Source: Plantago elongata (taxonomy: Eukaryota; Streptophyta; Magnoliopsida; Lamiales; Plantaginaceae). Taken from it: a stretch of 26,954 bases of DNA. The translations under genes were made by a program, and so were the position numbers. The notes under the pieces are model-generated. The model searched no databases and was not told the origin of the DNA. It saw only the letters and a program-made list of their open reading frames with translations. The stretch is taken from contig JAYMSP010002012.1 in the NCBI GenBank assembly GCA_036897095.1, positions 1-26,954 on the forward strand, in the 5' to 3' direction. Below, in pieces: positions 21,201-26,954 of this stretch. Each line of letters starts with the position of its first letter. Within the stretch, counting starts at the first letter, position 1.

Positions 21201-23833
21201 CAAGTGGGTAAAGCTCAATTAAGGGAAGGGCTTGTTAGTGATGCAATTGAATCATTCATCCGTGCTGATGATGCTACCCAATTTTTGGAAGTCATCAAAG
21301 CTGCTGAGGATACGGATGTTTATGAAGATCTTGTGAAGTATCTTCTAATGGTCAGACAGAAAGCGAAGGAGCCTAAAGTAGACAGTGAACTCATTTATGC
21401 ATATGCCAAGATTGATAGACTGGGTGAGATCGAGGAATTTATTCTCATGCCAAATGTCGCCAATCTGCCTAATGTTGGTGATCGCTTGTATGACGAAGCT
21501 CTATATGAGGCAGCAAAGATCATCTATCAATTTATTTCCAACTGGGGTAAACTGGCAGTCACTCTAGTGAAGCTGAAGCAATTCCAAGGTGCTGTTGATG
21601 CTGCCAGGAAAGCTAATAGTGCAAAGACATGGAAGGAAGTATGCTTTGCCTGTGTTGACGCAGAGGAATTCCGCCTGGCTCAAATTTGTGGTCTGAACAT
21701 CATTGTACAGGTAATTTAGATACTCCGCTTGTTCCAGTGTCCTTTGAAATATAGTTGACATATTTGCAACCAAGGATACAAACTTAGATTGGACCACTTA
21801 TGGCTGTTGCATTTTATTCTTGCAGGTGGATGACTTGGAAGAAGTTAGCGAGTACTATCAGAATCGGGGATGCTTTAATGAGCTTATATCACTCATGGAG
21901 AGTGGTTTAGGGTTGGAACGTGCACATATGGGCATTTTTACGGAGCTTGGCATCCTATATGCGAGATATCGTCATGAGAAGCTTATGGAGCACATCAAAC
22001 TGTTCTCGTCCCGTCTGAATATTCCTAAGCTAATCCGGGCTTGTGATGAACAACAGCACTGGCAAGAACTAACATTCTTGTACATTCAGTATGGTGAGTT
22101 CGACAACGCTGCAACAACTGTCATGAATCATTCCCCAGAAGCTTGGGATCACATGCAGTTCAAAGATATTATTGTCAAAGTGGCAAATGTGGAGCTTTAC
22201 TATAAAGCTGTGCACTTCTATCTGCAAGAGCATCCTGACCTAATTAATGATGTTCTAAATGTCCTTGCTCTTCGTGTTGATCACACCCGTGTGGTGGATA
22301 TTATGAGAAAGGTTCAAACTTCTGCTTTATGTGCTATTTCTTTCTTTCTTTCTGTTCTTAATTGATTTGGAGTTTTTGAGGTAATATTGATATATTTTAA
22401 ATTTCACGTTCTTTACAGGCTGGACACTTGCGACTTGTGAAGCCGTATATGGTTGCTGTTCAAAGTAATAATGTCTCGGCAGTAAATGAAGCTCTAAATG
22501 AGATTTATGTAGAGGAGGAGGATTATGACCGGCTACGTGAATCTGTTGACCTGCATGATAACTTTGACCAGATTGGCCTTGCTCAAAAGGTAAACCACAA
22601 TTTCATTGCAAATGCTCTTTTTCTTGTCTCTGGGTTGTTGAAATTTTCTTCTGACTCCCCATCACATTCCCCCCTGAGCAGATTGAGAAGCACGAACTTC
22701 TTGAGATGAGGCGAGTTGCAGCCTATATTTATAAGAAGGCAGGCAGATGGAAGCAATCGATTGCATTGTCAAAGAAAGACAACCTTTACAAAGATGCAAT
22801 GGAAACAGCTTCACAGTCTGGTGATCGTGAAATTGCTGAGGAATTACTTGTTTACTTCACGGAACAGGTATTACTGGTGGATCTAATTACAATTTACATG
22901 AAATAGATATTGGTAGAATGTACTATGATTCCATGACCTTATCAGCCCAGGCTGGTGATTTTCTTGGGTCCATGGTGTTACTCAGTGACCTAAAGTTTAT
23001 CAATCTATTTTTTTTTTGTTAACACGTCTGTTTATGCATGTCATTTATGGGTCCTATTAGAGGTACTTCTTTCATATTCTTAGCTTCATTGGATTATTGG
23101 ATAGATCATTGATGTCGGTGTGTGTGTCTTTTGCAGGGCAAGAAGGAGTGCTTTGCATCATGCCTCTTTGTTTGTTACGACGTGATTCGCCCAGATGTTG
23201 CGCTTGAACTTGCCTGGATGAATAATATGCTCGACTTTGCTTTCCCATATCTGTTACAGGTAAATTTTCCCACATTTCCCTCAAAGTCTGACCTTGTCAA
23301 TTTATCAGCACCTCTATTCAGTAGTGTGTTAGGTGGTCTATCTTTAGGTTCTTTGCTTTTGATGGTTTATTTATCAACACCTAAGGTATATAATATATTC
23401 CACTTCCACTTTTGCAGTTCATCCGGGAATACACTGGTAAGGTTGACGAGCTCGTCAAGGACAAAATTGAGGCTGTGAAAGAAGCGAAGTCCAGAGAAGA
23501 AGAGGAGAAAGATGTCATGAAGCAGCAGGTATATATTGATAGAGATCAGAAAGTATTTTAGGCTATTTGATGTTCCAGTTTAGTTAGAATTTCCAATACA
23601 TCAGCAGTAAAATTTATTTGAAAACTGTTTTGAGGTAACTAATCTGATGGGATTATTTGGCACAGAATGCGTATGCCCAGTTGTTGCCTCTTGCCTTGCC
23701 GGCGCCACCAGGTATGGGGGGTGCAGGAATGGGTGGAGGATATGGTCCCCCACCATCCATGCCTATGCCAATGCCGGGTATGGGGATGCCTCCTATGCCA
23801 CAGTACGGTATGCCACCAATGGGTTCATATTGA
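13292..23833 (+). CDS. CHC: Clathrin heavy chain, complete, 30 coding exons, 1707 aa
   Basis: This is the heavy chain of the clathrin triskelion, which coats vesicles at the plasma membrane and trans-Golgi. Exons: 13292-13336, 13549-13753, 14828-14916, 15044-15122, 15284-15411, 15885-15983, 16079-16187, 16295-16374, 16490-16717, 16964-17029, 17420-17536, 17737-17934, 18030-18146, 18431-18490, 18616-18702, 18831-18914, 19000-19134, 19225-19287, 19361-19465, 19588-19700, 19792-20044, 20132-20268, 20349-20627, 20708-21710, 21826-22311, 22419-22589, 22682-22867, 23137-23259, 23418-23528, 23666-23833. They sum to 5124 nt without a frameshift or internal stop. Residues 1-330 form the N-terminal propeller (starts [14 protein letters not shown]). 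The helical leg repeats follow, then the trimerisation region near 1550-1615. The tail, from about 1660, is Gly/Met/Pro-rich. Length and sequence match plant CHC (about 1705 aa) closely throughout. All introns are GT-AG except intron 4 (GC-AG). Confidence 0.98.
14761..14838 (+). repeat. Direct repeat duplicating the exon 3 splice acceptor of clathrin heavy chain
   Basis: A 28-nt block (14761-14788) recurs identically at 14811-14838, a 50-bp spacing. It contains TTGATGAAG, which ends in the acceptor AG, followed by the first 11 bases of exon 3 (CTCAACTTCCC). The downstream copy is the functional site, because the reading frame continues only from 14828. Confidence 0.9.
15123..15283 (+). other. 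GC-AG intron 4 of clathrin heavy chain, with poly-C tracts
   Basis: Exon 4 ends ATTGAAG and the intron begins GCAAGG, matching the usual GC-donor context (AG before GCAAG). It ends in CTACTCAG. Protein continuity through [11 protein letters not shown] requires exactly this junction. The intron contains a run of 26 C (15153-15178) and another of 12 C (15199-15210), separated by a T-rich segment. Confidence 0.88.
15153..15210. repeat. Poly-C tracts (26 C and 12 C)
   Basis: There are 26 consecutive C, then a T-rich spacer, then 12 C. Long C homopolymers are rare in plant DNA. The complementary strand is G-rich enough for G-quadruplex formation. Exact lengths are prone to sequencing error. Confidence 0.85.
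18176..18275 (+). repeat. CT-rich microsatellite in clathrin intron 13
   Basis: CCTTCCTCTCTTTCTTTC-like sequence passes into (CTTT)n and then (CTT)n. It lies wholly in the intron between exons 13 and 14. Open frames on both strands across it are low-complexity artefacts. Confidence 0.9.
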
Positions 23834-25093
23834 GAAGTAGAAGATGATGCATTTGGAAGTTAACAAGCTGGTGGTCATTTCGTAAAGGACTGCAAATGTA
23901 TATGGGCCTTGTGATCTTGTACCTTTAAATCCATTTTCTTTATAAATTTCTGTTTCGCTTTTGGAGATTGGCAAAGGTAAATTGGTGGAGTTTGTAGTTT
24001 TGAAGTCGGGAAAATAATAATGTTCTTGGGTGTTGTTTAGGTTTGTGGATATATACATAATATATATATCTGTGTAATATTTTTTTTTGTAGTGAGGATA
24101 ATTTTTGCAGCTTTAGTTGTTAAGCTGAGAACATGTTTGTATTTTATCAGATAATCAAGACTCGATAAGGGTCAGACATTTTGATACTCTTTGGATGTGC
24201 TTTTACTTTTCATTTTGATTATTTGCTGTCCGTGAGTTGATGTTGAAATTTGATACTCTTAGACTAAAGGGGCCGGCCCAGGATTGGAGTGGCCAGGGGG
24301 AGCATCATGTATGGTTATATGCTGTTCAGACGTTTGGTTATTGAAGCTTGGGGTGGGGTATATGCTGAAAGATAAGCAGATAACCGATTAAGCACAAGTC
24401 ATAATCTGAATAGAAGTGGTCCGTAGTTGCTGCACAAATAAAGCACTCTTCGTTCAAGTAATATATACATTTGAGGGTCTTCTTTGTAGGTAATTTCTCG
24501 AGATTAACATTTAAATTTAAGCTGCTGAACTTTGAACGTGAGAGTTGAGTAACAGCTTCAAATTTACCTGAGTAACTCCAATGGGATGTGTACTTACACT
24601 AGTCCAGAATTTTTTAAACGTTTTCATTTCTTAAATACCACTACAAAACGTTATACATTTCCATGCGGAGAAACTATCACAATTTGATAAATGAATGGTA
24701 CTTCTACGTTGAGAGTTAAACGCTTACCACTAAGATGTGCAAAGCTGTAGTGAACGGAGATCGTGTGAAGTTATTCACATCAACTATTTAAATAATCTCA
24801 TGAAATTTACCCCATTCCACTCAACATTTTATTTGATTCTTGAGAAACGTATTAAAACATTTAGGAATAGTATGTTAATGCACTGGATTTTAACATATGA
24901 ATAGTAAATTAATTTTGAGAGTAGAATAACAGGTTACTATTACTTTTCAGTGGCATATGGAAAATACAATTTATTAAATTTTCAATTGAACTTAATTGTA
25001 TGCCAGCCGGTCTAATTGTATTTCATGCCCAACGACTCCTAATTTTTAATTTCTCCAAATAATAAATATTATAATCTCAGCTCATCTTCTCCA
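23834..25093. other. Clathrin 3' flank and ALG11 promoter region
   Basis: The clathrin 3' untranslated region should run from 23834 to roughly 24100; AT-rich candidate poly(A) contexts such as AATAATAATG occur near 24013. The remainder up to the ALG11 start is AT-rich with no supportable gene. A GC-rich GGGGCCGGCCCAGG patch near 24269 contrasts with its surroundings and may be transposon-derived. The ALG11 leader near 25060-25093 is short. Confidence 0.45.
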
Positions 25094-26954
25094 ATGGCTG
25101 CTTCACTACTCCACCTCTCCTCTCTAGCTCTTGCAACCGCAATACTAGCATCTTTCATCAGGATCTTCGCCACCGTAATCCAATGCCGGAGAAGCCGGAA
25201 GAAATCGGTCGGATTCTTCCATCCCTACACGAACGATGGCGGTGGAGGAGAACGAGTTCTCTGGTGCGCCGTTAAAGCCGTACAGGAAGAGTCACCGGAT
25301 CTCGATTGCGTCATCTACACCGGCGATCACGACGCATCTCCCTCATCTCTCGCCGCTCGTGCTGTTGATCGGTTTGGCGTCAAATTGATCCGTCAGCCAA
25401 AGGTATATTATTCCACTGCTTCTTATTTATTTTCTTCTGAAATTACCTACTGTACACTATTACACTAGATTATACTTTCAGATTTATATGATTTGAATTG
25501 TTAGAAGTGAAGGATTTTTGAATTTCAGTGTATGATCAGTATTGGCTAAAGGTGACTCGAACCCGACCTATTGGTTGTAGGTGAATCGGATTACCAACCA
25601 ACTGAGCTGCGCTTCTTGTATTGTTTAGTGTATGATAGGATTGTTATGTATTGTTTTTGTGAATATGCTAATGGCAAGTAGAGCGATACTGCAATAGTAT
25701 TGCAACCTGCTATTGAATTCTCCGCCTGTTCTGAGCTAAAAGGCATATGAAGGATATCATTTATTTAATGAGGAAGATCGTTAATTTGTTAAGACCAAAA
25801 GTGAAGAAAATAAGCTCATAGTAGGCTGAAGGAGTGGGGAGTAGTTTGAGTTAATATAATTTTCCAAATCTTCTTTCCTCTAGCAAGCGAATTCAAGGAG
25901 GATCATCTGCACACATCAATTCCTTAATATTGGAACTTGGCCTGATTTGCTCTTCCTTTACTTGTTGATGTCTTTTACCGCAGTTTTTTGGAATAAATTG
26001 ATCCTGAATTGTGATAGCAGGCTATTTTCTGTTACTGCACTATGTTAACAGGCAATAGAGGATTCGAGTCTTGTTACATCTTTAAGTTTTCAAAATATTC
26101 AGTGTGAGTTTGTAGCTCCTAAATCCTAATGAATGGAGCAAGAGACAAAAGTTAATCATAATTTTTATGGTTATCATTTGATTTGTAGGTAATACTTCTG
26201 AACAAAAGAAAATGGATTGAGGAAACTACATATCCTCGGTTCACTATGATTGGTCAGAGCCTTGGTTCAGTATATCTTTCTTGGGAAGCTCTATGCAAGT
26301 TTACTCCATTTTATTATTTTGATACCAGTGGATATGCTTTTACGTATCCGATGGCGCGGATATTTGGGTGTAAAGTTATCTGCTACACACATTACCCAAC
26401 GATTAGTTTAGATATGCTCTCGAGGGTCCATGCAAGGAGTTCTATGTACAACAATGATGCCTTGATTGCAAAAAGGTACTGTAACTTCTCAAAGTACTAT
26501 ATTAGGTTTCTTTTTTGTTGGATACTCATATCATTCTATTACTTGCTTTGTTTCTGCATGTCTTAAGGTTAACATAACTACTTCTCTGGCAGTGTTATCT
26601 TCTCGCAATGCAAGGTGGTATATTACAATCTTTTTAGCTGGATGTATGGTATGGTAGGTTCATGTGCACATCTTGCAATGGTAAATTCTTCATGGACACA
26701 GTCTCATATTGAGAAGCTCTGGGGAATTCCAGATCGTATTAAGCGGGTCTATCCTCCGTGTGACACTTCAGGTCTTCAGGTTTGTGGTCATTAGTTATGT
26801 TTTTTTGCATTATGCTTGTGGCATGATCAAGTGATTGATTGTATGGCTGTGTCACTTTTTTCATGTAATTATGTGGACTAATCCCATGCTACGTTACAAA
26901 GTGTCTAAAATTCCTGGAATTTACGAGAGCATATAAAATGATATGATAATTTTG
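25094..26954 (+). CDS. ALG11: GDP-Man:Man3GlcNAc2-PP-dolichol alpha-1,2-mannosyltransferase ALG11, 5' part
   Basis: ALG11 adds the fourth and fifth mannoses to the dolichol-linked N-glycan precursor on the cytosolic face of the ER (LEW3 in Arabidopsis). Three exons are resolved: 25094-25402, 26189-26475 and 26593-26779 (103 codons, 95 codons + 2 nt, 1 nt + 62 codons). The frame stays open to residue 261, and a fourth exon must lie beyond the window. Residues about 5-32 are a hydrophobic membrane anchor. The GT4-type N-terminal domain starts at [19 protein letters not shown], a hallmark of the family, followed by [10 protein letters not shown]. Exon 2 carries RKWIEE and [17 protein letters not shown], then [28 protein letters not shown] and MYNNDA. 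Exon 3 carries [20 protein letters not shown] and [11 protein letters not shown]. All junctions are GT-AG. The C-terminal domain and the nucleotide-sugar binding part are not in the window, so integrity of the whole gene is unproven. Confidence 0.96.
25545..25620 (-). repeat. tRNA-like SINE head or tRNA relic in ALG11 intron 1
   Basis: On the minus strand, GCAGCTCAGTTGGTTGG (about 25610-25594) resembles a pol III A box. GGGTTCGAGTC (25564-25554) is a near-perfect B box. The two are about 35-45 bp apart, as in tRNA genes. The segment lacks convincing acceptor-stem pairing, so a functional tRNA is unlikely. A tRNA-derived SINE or decayed tRNA is the better reading. It lies in ALG11 intron 1, antisense to the gene. 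Confidence 0.65.

Noticed and set aside
24255..24320. GC-rich GGGGCCGGCCCAGG patch as a possible regulatory site or transposon end
   Set aside because: A single short patch without a matching inverted end or target duplication; noted only as part of the spacer.
25545..25620. Functional tRNA gene
   Set aside because: A and B boxes are present, but I could not form a convincing acceptor stem or anticodon arm; kept as a SINE or tRNA relic.
1..26954. CRISPR array, bacterial operon, prophage or integrated virus
   Set aside because: No regularly spaced repeats with unique spacers and no viral or bacterial genes; the gene structure is plant nuclear throughout.

Overview
This window is a piece of a plant nuclear genome, probably a eudicot. 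It has genes split by many short AT-rich GT-AG introns, AT-rich spacers full of decayed transposable elements, and proteins that match plant families closely. There are no bacterial operons or phage genes. I could not run searches; all gene models were built by eye from reading frames, splice sites and recalled family sequences.

Layout. Bases 255-1340 hold a decayed non-LTR retrotransposon (LINE) 3' part on the minus strand, interrupted by a 160-bp Tourist-like MITE. Bases 2646-4553 (minus strand) hold a five-exon gene for a 169-residue protein with a WIYLD-like domain; a sister MITE sits in its promoter. Bases 4905-9140 are mostly repeats: an element of about 1.5 kb with long terminal inverted repeats and an internal minisatellite, a foldback element, one copy of a dispersed family, and a second minisatellite. 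Bases 9144-9520 (minus strand) hold a decayed C2H2 zinc-finger coding fragment with no start codon. Bases 10159-11308 are a second, 5'-truncated LINE of the same family on the plus strand, bounded by a 17-bp target-site duplication. Bases 11590-12420 hold a second copy of the dispersed, partly palindromic repeat family.

The main gene is a complete clathrin heavy chain at 13292-23833 (plus strand). I resolve 30 coding exons, which join in frame to 1707 codons plus a stop. It contains a GC-AG intron, a duplicated 3' splice site and a 26-nt poly-C tract. After a 1.26-kb spacer comes the 5' part of ALG11 (25094 to beyond the window end), the ER alpha-1,2-mannosyltransferase of N-glycan precursor assembly. 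Its first intron carries a tRNA-like SINE/tRNA relic.

The three host genes have unrelated housekeeping roles (vesicle coats, N-glycosylation, and a probable chromatin or ubiquitin-related small protein), and nothing suggests they act as a unit. I found no convincing evidence for an undescribed multi-gene system; the unusual material is in splice-site architecture and nested transposable elements.
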